From: Algoriphagus aquimarinus
Lineage (GTDB): Bacteria > Bacteroidota > Bacteroidia > Cytophagales > Cyclobacteriaceae
Assembly (NCBI RefSeq): GCF_900112005.1
Contig: NZ_FOKK01000004.1
Coordinates: forward strand, 124,001-188,000
DNA: 64,000 nucleotides
Direction of reading: 5' to 3'
The position numbers were made by a program, and so were the translations under genes. This document shows positions 27,924 through 36,740 of this stretch, piece by piece. Positions within the stretch are counted from its first letter, which is position 1; each line of letters opens with the position of its first letter. The notes under the pieces are model-generated. The model saw nothing but the letters and a program-made list of their open reading frames with translations. It was not told the origin of the DNA and did not search any database.

Positions 27924-28500
27924 CTGCTCGTGCCGTTGGCACTCTGGGGTGTTTATTTTTAAGCAACCCTGAATTTCGCTTCGCTGTATTCAGGGTTAGT
28001 ATTGGTTGTGCCTTTGGCACATTTATCCTATAAAATTCTAGAGTTCCTTGCCAAGAGCAAGGCCTGTAATGACCCATAGTAGAATTCTGGGTTGTTCAAT
28101 GGGCGATTTTTTTTTGATTTCAAAGGCCTCGTTAGTACAAACAGCGGATAAGAATTTGATCGTCTTTAAACTGTTCGTGCTGTTGGCACTCAGATACATT
28201 CATATTTAGGTAACCCTGAATTTCGCTTCGCTGTATTCAGGGTTAGTATTGGTTGTGCCTTTGGCACAATTATCCTATAGAATTCTAGAGTTTCTTGCCA
28301 AGAGCAAGGCCTGTAATGACCCATAGTAGAATTCTGGGTTGTTCAATGGGCGTTTTTTTTTTTGATTTCTAAGGCCTCGTTAGTATAAACAGCGGATACG
28401 AATTTGATCGTCTTTAAATTGTTCGTGCTGTTGGCACTCAGGTACATTTATATCTAGGTAACCCTGAATTTCGCTTCGATTTATTCAGGGTTAATACATG
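27924..28500. repeat. Tandem array of about 247 bp non-coding units (2.3 copies plus a degenerate one)
   Basis: Copy A runs 27924-28170 (247 bases) and copy B 28171-28418 (248), which match almost base for base. Copy C starts at 28419 and stops near 28495. Each full unit carries a GTGCCGTTGGCAC-type palindrome, a hairpin with arms AACCCTGAAT / ATTCAGGGTT, a second palindrome GTGCCTTTGGCAC, the AGAATTCTA ... TAGAATTCT arms enclosing CCTTGC / GCAAGG, and finally TTCAATGGGCG with a T-run. The last resembles the 3' half of the glnS terminator. No start, stop or ORF is shared, so it is DNA or RNA structure, not coding. Confidence 0.9.
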
Positions 28501-28597
28501 GAACTGATCACTTTTGAGTGCCAACGGCACGATCAGTATTTTATCTACTGCCAATAACTATCTAGGGATTCTCAACTTTACTTCAAAAAAAATAGCA

Positions 28598-28635
28598 CAA
28601 AAAAATCGCTCGTCGGGTTGATCAACGAGCGATTT
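28598..28635 (-). terminator. Terminator of the M16 peptidase gene
   Basis: Stem AAATCGCTCGT / ACGAGCGATTT, with an A-run on the left that becomes a T-run on the minus strand. It ends the minus-strand gene at 28696. Confidence 0.85.
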
Positions 28636-28695
28636 CTAGTACTAAATAAAGTAAACATATGGCTATCTGAACGAGATGAAACCAACAAGCAATGC

Positions 28696-31539
28696 CTACC
28701 GATCTACCTCCATTGAGATTTTCTCTTGATTGACAAGAATTGGTTTTCCAAATCCGAGTTTTTCGAGTCCTTTCATCTGGGTTTTAGCGTCACCTACTAC
28801 TAACCAAATCATCGTATTTGGATCCAAATAAGCACCTGCTAATTCTTGAATACGCTCTACGGTCATCTCATTCACAATTTTCTCTCTACCCTTGACATAA
28901 TCAGCCTCCCAGCCATATTCACTGATGTTTTCTAGCATTTTGAGCTTGGCGCTAGCTGTTTCGAAAGCCCGTGCATTGCTTTTGATCATAAAGCTCTGAG
29001 TAGTTTTCAGATCTTCCGCAGTGTAGGTTGAGGCGTAGTCAATTAGAATATCCTTAACCAGCTGAGCAGATTCATAGGTGACATTACTTCGAACGCCACT
29101 GCTGATGCTAAATGGGCCTGCTACTTTTCCACCAGAAAAAGATGATCTAATTCCATAAGTATATCCCTTGCCTTCACGTAGCTCCTGAGTAAGTCGAGAA
29201 GCAAAGCCTCCTCCTCCCAGTATGTAATTCATCACTTCTGCTGAATAAAAGTCAGGATCGGTAGAAGCGAGTGCAGGATATCCAAATTGCAGCATAGACT
29301 GCTTAGAATCTGGGATATCGTAAAAGTAAACCTGAGCTGTTTCTGGTCTTGACGGAGCGTCGAAAGCAGGAATATTCACTTCCTTACTTTCCCAGGCAGT
29401 GGTCAGATTCTGCAAAGAGGCAAGAATATTTATTTTCCCTAAATCACCGACTACATGCATACGAGTAACTGATGGGGAAATGAATTTTTCATAATAAGTT
29501 CTCAGATCATCTATAGAAATAGCTTCCACAGCCTTAATATTTCCCAAGATGTTCTGAGATCGGATATTTCCTTCTCCGTAGATCAGCTTGTTGAACTCAT
29601 TTTGTGCGACCATGTTAGGACTGGCTGCCAATTGACGAATTCGGCTAATAGTAGATTGCTTCGCTAATTCAAACTCAGCTGTGTCCCAGCGTGGTTCTAG
29701 GATGATTTCTTTTACCAGAGTCATTACTTCATCGTAATTTCTGCTCAAGGTATTTACAGAAATGGTAGTGCTCTCCGTAGTGGCATATACATTCACAGAA
29801 GCTCCCAGTTGCTCAATTGCATCTTCCAGTTCAGCAGTAGTTTTACTTTTTGTGCCTTTGGTCATGAGCTGCGCCAAAAGATTGGCAACACCTACTTTTT
29901 TGGGATCATCCAGAAGCTGGCCACCATCAATCACCAAGTTGAATTGAACGAGAGGCACTTCATGATTTTCAATCCCATAAACTTTCAACCCATTAGCAAG
30001 TGACTCCTCCCATACTGCTGGTATTTTTACTTCAGGAGCTTTTCCATATGGAGGTTCCACCGAACGGTCAAAGCTTGAAGGAGCTTTTTCATAACTGGCC
30101 TGTATTGAAGCATCAAAACTTTCTTCAGCGCCTTGAATGATTTTCTCTTCCACGACTTCCGCTTTTTCTGATCCTTCCAAAGCAGCAATCAGGTTTTCCT
30201 TAGGTACAAAACTCGTTGCTATGTAATTCTTGCCCTTGATGTATTGGTTATAGACACGCATTACATCCTCTGTGCTGACAGCCAAAACATTTTGTATATC
30301 CTCGTTGATAAAGCCGGGATTGTTGGCGAAGATGTTATACTGAGTTAGCTGCACTCCTTTTCCTAACACACTGGAAAGTGCATTGTAAAAATTGGTCTCT
30401 TGACCTGCCTTAATACGAGCCAGGTCTTTTTCGGAAATTCCTTCTTTCTCAAATTTAGCAAATGCCTCTTCGAGTGCTACAGCTACCTCATCAAGGTCTT
30501 TATCTGCAAAAGCACGGATGGATAATTGCGCTTGACCTGCCAATTCAGAGGTTCTGTTATACATTCTCACATTTGAAGTGAGCTTTTTGTTATCAACCAA
30601 GACAACGTTTAACGGAGCTTGCTTTCCGCTGGAAAGATATTCGCTAAGCACATCCAGTGCATAGGAATCAGGGTGATACTGCTCCACTGTAGGCCAGGTC
30701 ATTGTCAGTTCGGGAAGCCTCGCGAAATTATCTTCGAAATATAGCTTCTTACTTGTTTCAATTTTACCAGGTCTAGGAGTGACGGATTCTATAGGTTCTC
30801 CTTTAGGTATTTCATCAAAATACTTTTTCACCCATTCCTTAGCTTGTTTTGGATCGAAGTCACCAACAAGGGTGAGGGTAACATTATTTGGCACATACCA
30901 ACGTCTGAAAAACTCCTTGACATCAGCAAGGGTGGCATTTTGAAGATCCTCCAGAGAACCTATTACTTGCCAATTGTAAGGATGGTCAGCAGGATAAAGG
31001 TTTTTATCAATCACATAAGAAGTATGTCCATAGGGCTGATTGTCGACACCTTGACGTTTTTCATTTTTCACTACCTGCTTTTCCTTGGCCAAAACAGGAT
31101 CAGTTACCGTATTGATAAACCAACCTAGCTTGTCAGCTTCGGCCCAGATCATTTTCTCCAAAGCATCATTTGGTACAGTTTGCAGGTAATTCGTTCTATC
31201 ACGACTAGTTGAACCATTGGCACCAGAACCACCGATTCGGGCTGTCATTTTATCCAAACCACCCTTACCGAGGTTTTCAGACTCAAGGAATAATAAGTGT
31301 TCGAAAAGATGTGCGAAGCCAGTTCTTCCCTCTTTTTCTCTTGCCGATCCTACATGTGCAGTTAGGGAAACTGCAACGACTGGATCAGAAGGATCAATAT
31401 GGAAGATTACTTCGAGTCCATTGTCGAGAACAAACTTTTCATATTCTACATTAAACTCCTTTTTAGAAGTTTCGGGGTTTTGGGCGCAACCCACCGCAAA
31501 CAGCGCCAGGATGACAAATGAGAAGATTTTATTAAACAT
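28696..31539 (-). CDS. M16-family zinc metallopeptidase (insulinase-like), lipoprotein
   Basis: The 947-residue protein has a lipobox-like signal (FAVGC, Cys18). Two homologous M16 halves follow. The first half carries the inverted zinc motif HLFEH (77-81) and an Arg-Tyr-containing substrate region; the second half (from about residue 510, starting NGLKVYGIENHEVPL) is the non-catalytic partner. The pair forms the clamshell typical of pitrilysin-like proteases and works outside the inner membrane to digest peptides. Family length fits two-domain forms (about 930). It is followed by a terminator and is transcribed toward the repeat array. Confidence 0.93.
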   Translation of the reverse strand: MFNKIFSFVILALFAVGCAQNPETSKKEFNVEYEKFVLDNGLEVIFHIDPSDPVVAVSLTAHVGSAREKEGRTGFAHLFEHLLFLESENLGKGGLDKMTARIGGSGANGSTSRDRTNYLQTVPNDALEKMIWAEADKLGWFINTVTDPVLAKEKQVVKNEKRQGVDNQPYGHTSYVIDKNLYPADHPYNWQVIGSLEDLQNATLADVKEFFRRWYVPNNVTLTLVGDFDPKQAKEWVKKYFDEIPKGEPIESVTPRPGKIETSKKLYFEDNFARLPELTMTWPTVEQYHPDSYALDVLSEYLSSGKQAPLNVVLVDNKKLTSNVRMYNRTSELAGQAQLSIRAFADKDLDEVAVALEEAFAKFEKEGISEKDLARIKAGQETNFYNALSSVLGKGVQLTQYNIFANNPGFINEDIQNVLAVSTEDVMRVYNQYIKGKNYIATSFVPKENLIAALEGSEKAEVVEEKIIQGAEESFDASIQASYEKAPSSFDRSVEPPYGKAPEVKIPAVWEESLANGLKVYGIENHEVPLVQFNLVIDGGQLLDDPKKVGVANLLAQLMTKGTKSKTTAELEDAIEQLGASVNVYATTESTTISVNTLSRNYDEVMTLVKEIILEPRWDTAEFELAKQSTISRIRQLAASPNMVAQNEFNKLIYGEGNIRSQNILGNIKAVEAISIDDLRTYYEKFISPSVTRMHVVGDLGKINILASLQNLTTAWESKEVNIPAFDAPSRPETAQVYFYDIPDSKQSMLQFGYPALASTDPDFYSAEVMNYILGGGGFASRLTQELREGKGYTYGIRSSFSGGKVAGPFSISSGVRSNVTYESAQLVKDILIDYASTYTAEDLKTTQSFMIKSNARAFETASAKLKMLENISEYGWEADYVKGREKIVNEMTVERIQELAGAYLDPNTMIWLVVGDAKTQMKGLEKLGFGKPILVNQEKISMEVDR

Positions 31540-31647
31540 TGGGGTTTATATTTTCAGTAATTTCAATTAGCAATAATGGTTGGGTAGTAGTTGAATTAAC
31601 GCATAAAGTTGGGTCAATTTGACTAGAAATAAAGCCGTCACAGCTCT

Positions 31648-31908
31648 TTACACTCCTATGCTAACTCTAGACTCCGAATATAAATCATACACAGCAATAA
31701 GCGCTTCAGAGCCTTTGGCATTAGGGTAAAGTTCATAATTCCCTATCTCCTCGCGCGTTTCCACATAGACAGGATTGTACTTCTCGTCATATACATTCCA
31801 GACTATCAGTAAAAAATGATAGCTGATTTTACTCGCTCTACCTTCTTCTAACCAAGATTCAAAAAGATCTTCAGTAATAGAATTAGGGTAATCAGGTCCG
31901 TCAAACAT
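31648..31908 (-). CDS. Possible 86-residue hypothetical protein
   Basis: From an ATG at 31908 the frame reads MFDGPDYPNSITEDLFESWLEEGRASK... and ends ...LYSESRVSIGV, a plausible acidic cytoplasmic protein of 86 residues. The frame stays open upstream to 32112, but that part overlaps the M13 peptidase gene and runs through simple, GAAGACAGAAGACAG-like intergenic repeat DNA (about 31949-31985), so it is doubtful. It may be the C-terminal part of a larger decayed gene. No family is recognised. Confidence 0.4.
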   Translation of the reverse strand: MFDGPDYPNSITEDLFESWLEEGRASKISYHFLLIVWNVYDEKYNPVYVETREEIGNYELYPNAKGSEALIAVYDLYSESRVSIGV

Positions 31909-32029
31909 GTGGAAGTTAAGATTGTTGGTTAATTCAAAGATATAGAATAGATGGAAGACAGAAGACAGAAGACCGAGGACTGGAGGAAATTGGAATCTTC
32001 CTTCTTTGGTCTTTTGTGTCCCAACAGTT

Positions 32030-34054
32030 TTACCAAATTTTAATTCTTTCCTCTTCAGACTTGTAATTGATGTCTCCAGGCTGAATGTTGAAAGCGGTAT
32101 AAAAAGGATCAAAATTCATCAGCGGCCCATTCACTCTCCATACTGCAGGAGAATGTGAATTGGTGTTTACGTAGGTGCGTAGAAACTCATCACGGGTTTT
32201 CACTCTCCAGATTCGTGCGATTGACAAGCAGAATCGCTGGTCAGGCGTAAACCCATCAATTTTGGTCGTGTCCTGTCCTTGTTCTGTTAATTTAAATGCC
32301 TCATAGGCAATATATAAAGCTCCGTTATCAGCAGTGTTTTCTCCAATGGTCATTGCTCCTTTTACATGCACTGAATCCAACACAGTGAAACTGTCGTAAC
32401 GGTCAATCAACTGCTGGGTTTTCCCTTTAAATTTCTCATAATCTTCATCCGTCCACCAGTTTTTTACATTACCATCCTTGTCGTATTGTGCACCTTGGTC
32501 GTCGAATGCATGGGTTAACTCATGACCGATTACCATTCCTATTCCACCGTAATTGATTGCGTCATCAGCATACAAATCAAAGTAAGGATACTGAAGTATT
32601 CCAGCTGGAAACACAATTTCATTCAAAGATGGATTGTAATAGGCCGTCACAGTAGAAGGCGTAGTCCCCCACTCTAGTTTGTTAGGTGCCTTGCCGAATT
32701 TATCTAATTCATAGCGGCTTTGATCTTGGCGCAGTGCCAATACATTTTCGAAATACTTATTTCGATTTATAGTAACATTGTATTCTCTCCATTCGTCAGG
32801 ATAACCTATTTTCTTGGTGATAGCATACAGCTTTTCTTTCGCCTGAGTTTTGGTACTGTCACTCATCCAATCCAGCTTATTAATTCTGCTTTCGAAAGCC
32901 TTCTGAAGGTTGTTTACCAGATCTAATACCCTTTTTTTAGCATCCTCATTGAAGTATCGCTTTACATATAATTGTCCTAAAGCAAAGCCCAACTGCCGAT
33001 CTACTTTCTGTGCCATCTGCTGCTGCCGAGTCAACTGTGTAGACTGACCAGAAATGACCTTCTCATAGGCAAAGGATGCATCTTCAAAGGGCTTGCTCAG
33101 CACATCGGCAAATGAGGATAGTGTATGTGCTTTCACGTAAGTCTTCCATTCAGAAATGGGAACGGATTTCAACAGTTTATTTAGCGTAGAATAATAGGCT
33201 GGTTGGCGTACATCTACTGAATCTGCTTTCAATCCCAATTGGCTAAGGGTCTTAGACCACGCGATATTTGGTTCTTTCTGATCCAGTTCGGAAACAGCCA
33301 TTTTATGGTAATTTTCCTTTACTATTCTTCGTTCTATGCGTGTCTTGTGCGATTCGGCTAGCTTTTTTTCAATAGCATACACAGCTGCTGCATCTTTCTT
33401 GGCTGTCTCAGGCTCAGTGCCAGTCAGTTGGAATAGTGTAGCGAGGTAATCCAAGTAGGCTTTCTGAATTCCTATAGTGGAGGAATCAGTTTTGAAGTAA
33501 TAATCCCGATCAGGCAAACCCAACCCAGTTTGGCTAAAGTGTGCAATGTTGATACTACTGTTTTCTGCATCTGGAGAGATTCCCAACCCTAGAATTGATT
33601 GGTTATTTGACTTGATTTCTTCAGTGACAAAACTCATTAGGGAATGCACGTCAGTAATCTCCTCGATCTTAGCCAAAATTGGTTTGATAGGTTCAAATCC
33701 ACGCTCGTTGATCGCCTCTGTGTCCATTCCAGAAGCATAGAAATCACCCACTTTTTGGTCTATACTCCCTGAAGCATGCTCACCAGCGGATACTTCCTCT
33801 AATATGTCTTGCAAAAGCATTTTTTGAGGAATGTTCAAAAATGAATAAGAACCCACGCCTGATTGATCATCTGCGATCCTGGCGGTATCATACCAAATGC
33901 CATTTACGTACATAAAGAAATTGTCGCCGGGCTTGATGGAAGTGTCTATTTGTGATACTTCTACAAAATTCCGTTCAGCTTTTAACTTATCCGGGTCATT
34001 TTGTTGGCTACAGGAGATCAAAAGAGCAAGTGAAGCGTAAAGAAGGTTTTTCAT
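32030..34054 (-). CDS. M13-family zinc metallopeptidase (neprilysin-like), lipoprotein
   Basis: The 674-residue protein has a lipoprotein signal (ALLISC, Cys about 15). Its zinc site is HELTH (511-515), with the downstream ENTAD motif (GENTADNG, about 60 residues later) giving the third ligand and the Asp. Bacterial M13 members are about 650-700 residues and digest oligopeptides outside the inner membrane. The C-terminal VWRVNGPLMNFDPFYTAF and final KIW are family hallmarks. It is near an M16 peptidase with the same orientation; the two may share peptide-scavenging work. Confidence 0.93.
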   Translation of the reverse strand: MKNLLYASLALLISCSQQNDPDKLKAERNFVEVSQIDTSIKPGDNFFMYVNGIWYDTARIADDQSGVGSYSFLNIPQKMLLQDILEEVSAGEHASGSIDQKVGDFYASGMDTEAINERGFEPIKPILAKIEEITDVHSLMSFVTEEIKSNNQSILGLGISPDAENSSINIAHFSQTGLGLPDRDYYFKTDSSTIGIQKAYLDYLATLFQLTGTEPETAKKDAAAVYAIEKKLAESHKTRIERRIVKENYHKMAVSELDQKEPNIAWSKTLSQLGLKADSVDVRQPAYYSTLNKLLKSVPISEWKTYVKAHTLSSFADVLSKPFEDASFAYEKVISGQSTQLTRQQQMAQKVDRQLGFALGQLYVKRYFNEDAKKRVLDLVNNLQKAFESRINKLDWMSDSTKTQAKEKLYAITKKIGYPDEWREYNVTINRNKYFENVLALRQDQSRYELDKFGKAPNKLEWGTTPSTVTAYYNPSLNEIVFPAGILQYPYFDLYADDAINYGGIGMVIGHELTHAFDDQGAQYDKDGNVKNWWTDEDYEKFKGKTQQLIDRYDSFTVLDSVHVKGAMTIGENTADNGALYIAYEAFKLTEQGQDTTKIDGFTPDQRFCLSIARIWRVKTRDEFLRTYVNTNSHSPAVWRVNGPLMNFDPFYTAFNIQPGDINYKSEEERIKIW

Positions 34055-34215
34055 AGTCAGTGGATATTTTGCAAAAAGGTAATTGAAATTCTAATGTTCT
34101 CAAATACCATTTATATAAGCGCAATTCATCATTAATTGGCTACTGACTAATTTTTAAGTATGATTTCTGTAAATTGCTTTCATCTATTTTTACAATTCTA
34201 ACGTTGATGATTTTT

Positions 34216-35127
34216 ATGATAAATTTTTCAATTGAAACTGCTCCTTCTCAAAAAGGAAAAATTGCGATTGTGACTGGAGCAAACTCTGGTTTAGGATACG
34301 AAACTGCTCTAGCTCTCGCAAGAAAAGAAGCAACTGTTATTCTTGCTTCCAGAGATCTAAATAAGGCTAAGGATGCATTGAATAAGATCCTTATTGAAGT
34401 CCCTAAGGCAGATCTGGAAATAATCTTGATAGATCTAAATAGTTTACAATCAGTGGAAGAGTTTGCAGCTGAGTTTTCGAAGAAATATGATCGTTTGGAT
34501 CTGTTGATTGAAAATGCCGGCATTATGATGCCACCCCTTACCACCACCAAAGATGGATTTGAAAGTCAATTTGGAGTGAATTATTTGGCACATTTTCATC
34601 TTACAAATCTACTTTTCCCACTTCTAAAGATTACTCCGAATGCTAGGGTCGTCACGCTGAGCAGTCTGGCTCATAAAACCGGGAAGATTTCTTTCGATAA
34701 TTTAAATGCGGAAAAAGGCTACGATAAGTGGTCGGTGTATGCGCAGAGTAAATTGGCCTGTATGATGTTTGCGTACGAGCTTCAAAGACGTCTGGATTCT
34801 GCAGGCATCAATGCTATGGCACTTTCTGCTCATCCTGGCTTTTCAGCCACAAATCTGGGCGCCTTCTTACCATCCATTGCTAGCAGCTTGTTTTCTCCAT
34901 TGGCTTCACTCATAGGACAGGATTCTAAGCATGGCGCACTTCCTACATTGAGAGCTGCGCTGGATCCTGCAGCAAAAGGCGGAGAATATTATGGTCCTTC
35001 CGGATTCAGAGAAGTGAAAGGTGCTCCAGTAAAAGTAAGGTCAAGCAGCAAATCTCATGACTTGGGTGTAGCTACTAAACTTTGGTCAGTTTCTGAAGAA
35101 TTGACGGGTAAGAAGTTTGAGGTTTAA
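34216..35127 (+). CDS. Short-chain dehydrogenase/reductase
   Basis: The start at 34216 (MINFSIETAPSQKGK) puts the Rossmann motif TGANSGLG at residues 20-27; starts further upstream add hydrophobic residues that look like leader sequence but do not fit the family. The catalytic YAQSK (about residue 172-176), the NAG motif ENAGIMMP and a serine before it (LSSLAH) complete the SDR tetrad. The size (303 residues) is that of the retinol-dehydrogenase-like group. The substrate is unknown. It is a single gene divergent from the M13 peptidase gene. Confidence 0.9.
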   Translation: MINFSIETAPSQKGKIAIVTGANSGLGYETALALARKEATVILASRDLNKAKDALNKILIEVPKADLEIILIDLNSLQSVEEFAAEFSKKYDRLDLLIENAGIMMPPLTTTKDGFESQFGVNYLAHFHLTNLLFPLLKITPNARVVTLSSLAHKTGKISFDNLNAEKGYDKWSVYAQSKLACMMFAYELQRRLDSAGINAMALSAHPGFSATNLGAFLPSIASSLFSPLASLIGQDSKHGALPTLRAALDPAAKGGEYYGPSGFREVKGAPVKVRSSSKSHDLGVATKLWSVSEELTGKKFEV

Positions 35128-35492
35128 CGTATATGGCTGTTGAGTACAATCAAAACATCTATTTTTAGAGAGTCCCTAAATAAGAAATCTCAATTTTCTA
35201 ATCTCTCCTACTTCTTCAAACTCTTTAAATACGCAATACTCTTAGGAACCTGCTGGTAGTAGATAGGGCTTTCATCTTCATTGTAGAAATGCTTCACTCC
35301 AGCGTTTTTCGCAGCTCTTTCATGTTCATGAGTTTGAAGCGATCTCCGTATATAGTTAGCAAAGTAGCAGGATTAACCACAGGGAAGAATGTGATCAAAG
35401 CTCACGCACGCAGGGTTCGTTTCCTGAATGATCAGCTCGAAAAGTGTTCAATCACCATGTGGTAATGTCACAAACGGATCAGCATAACAAAA
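35128..35492. other. Intergenic 365-base stretch with a decayed gene
   Basis: The stretch between the SDR and the SH3-YdjC gene has no intact gene; a sugar-isomerase remnant occupies most of it (35208-35490). The part 35187-35206 carries a text-like TCTCAATTTTCTAATCTCTC repeat word. Confidence 0.6.
35208..35490 (-). pseudogene. Remnant of a sugar phosphate isomerase/epimerase, 3' end
   Basis: Translating the minus strand in three frames gives pieces that fit the C-terminus of a TIM-barrel sugar isomerase. First comes ADPFVTLPHG..TLFELIIQETNPACVSF (with a stop in frame), then NPATLLTIYGDRFKLMNMKELRK, and last HERAAKNAGVKHFYNEDESPIYYQ...IAYLKSLKK ending with the TAG at 35208-35210. The order matches the family's W-x-x-DVFW, HLKDM and AGVKxxFIEDESP segments. 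Two frame shifts and at least one stop separate them, so the gene is dead. It is a trace of a lost copy. Confidence 0.7.
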
Positions 35493-36740
35493 TTATTCTG
35501 CAGAGAATGATTGACTTTCGTCAGACTTCATAAATGGTCTGAAATAAGCTGGAGAAAGATCTAGTGCAGGATGAGTTGTCCATGGTCGTTTTTCATTGAG
35601 AGAAAGATACTCTGCAGCCCGCCCATCGAAGTATTTGATTTCTATCCCTGGATAGGATGATCGAAGTGGATCATAGAATTTGACATAGTCACGCTGATTA
35701 CGCAAATCAGACTTGATCAGATGAATCACTATTTCCCTGCTGGTGTCAGTACTTACTAGAAAATCACTTATCCACTTGATGAGTTTGCCTTGCTTCTTTC
35801 TTTTGGCGCTTTCGTAGCAAGTAACTCCAAAGGGTGGAATTGGACCATAATGCTCTACTACGGTATGTTCAGGACTTTCGAAGTCTGTAGCGCCATAGCT
35901 AGTTTCCCAGGAATTCATGGTGTTTATTGATGGCAAATTCACATTGGTAAGTGCTAAGGTATCGTACCAAAATCGTTTGGAGGAAGGTAAAAACCTATGG
36001 TTTCTCAAAGGAATTCCCCTTTCCCTAGACCAGGTGTGCATGAAGCTGAAAAGTGGATTGTTAAATGTAAGCACATCATGATGGGAAGTGAGATGATCAG
36101 GTTCCTTGCCAAATACACGTATGAATTTTTCGTACTGAGCCAAAAACTCCCCTTTTATCTGGTTGACATAATCTGCCTTTTCAAAATTTTTGTTGAATTT
36201 CCTAAAATCCAGAAACTTGCCGTCGTTGTCAACTAAAAGTCGAACTGCAGTATAGTTGGAAACAGGTTGCCCAGAAGTAATCGTAAAGTGTAGACCAATG
36301 TGTGTCGTTTCAAATAGACTTTTAGAGCAGCCATTTCTGCTATGATTCTTAAGTGTTTCCCCAAATCGCTTTAAATACTCATCGTTAGGGTCATTTGGAC
36401 GATTTACCAGTACAGCGAGAGAATTAATCCATCCTTCTTTCAGGGCTATTTGCGCACCGACATCTATCTGGTCTACAATTCCTATATCATCAGCCGTGAC
36501 AATGATTTTCTTGTCGAGAAGTGGGATCTCTGAACTGGCATAAACGGCCTTACTCCATACAAAACAGTGATTTGTCAATACATACCAAATATCAGAATCT
36601 AGGTATGGCTCCCCTACTATAGCATGCGATATCTCTACTTCCGTATTTGGCTTAAGCACTTTTGAAACCTTGGCATTGACGGAGGGCCAATTCTGTCGGA
36701 GATTCACATGAAGATTTACTATTCCCTTGAAAGTTTCCAT
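35493..36740 (-). CDS. SH3-domain plus YdjC/ChbG-type polysaccharide deacetylase fusion
   Basis: The 415-residue protein has an N-terminal bacterial-SH3-like domain (about 5-68: VNLHVNLRQNW...KVLKPNTEVEI...WYVLTN). A YdjC/ChbG-like catalytic domain follows (about 78-400) with the metal motif TADDIG (82-87; Asp84-Asp85), HIGLHF (147-152, His151) and HLTSHHDV (216-223, His220-His221). YdjC/ChbG proteins remove acetyl groups from chito-oligosaccharides. There is no signal peptide. Its ATG overlaps the stop of the upstream membrane-protein gene (TGATG), so the two are translationally coupled and probably work together. Confidence 0.82.
   Translation of the reverse strand: METFKGIVNLHVNLRQNWPSVNAKVSKVLKPNTEVEISHAIVGEPYLDSDIWYVLTNHCFVWSKAVYASSEIPLLDKKIIVTADDIGIVDQIDVGAQIALKEGWINSLAVLVNRPNDPNDEYLKRFGETLKNHSRNGCSKSLFETTHIGLHFTITSGQPVSNYTAVRLLVDNDGKFLDFRKFNKNFEKADYVNQIKGEFLAQYEKFIRVFGKEPDHLTSHHDVLTFNNPLFSFMHTWSRERGIPLRNHRFLPSSKRFWYDTLALTNVNLPSINTMNSWETSYGATDFESPEHTVVEHYGPIPPFGVTCYESAKRKKQGKLIKWISDFLVSTDTSREIVIHLIKSDLRNQRDYVKFYDPLRSSYPGIEIKYFDGRAAEYLSLNEKRPWTTHPALDLSPAYFRPFMKSDESQSFSAE

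Larger units (their letters stand above)
27719..28695. other. Non-coding 977-base stretch holding a tandem-repeat array
   Basis: The region between glnS and the M16 peptidase gene has no coding capacity in any frame that I trust. It holds two terminators, the roughly 247 bp repeat array at 27924-28500, a degenerate upstream copy at about 27750-27923, and an inverted copy of one palindrome (GTGCCAACGGCAC) near 28518. Confidence 0.85.

Noticed and set aside
27924-28500. CRISPR array
   Set aside because: Units are about 247 bases, with no short direct repeats and variable spacers, and no cas genes nearby.
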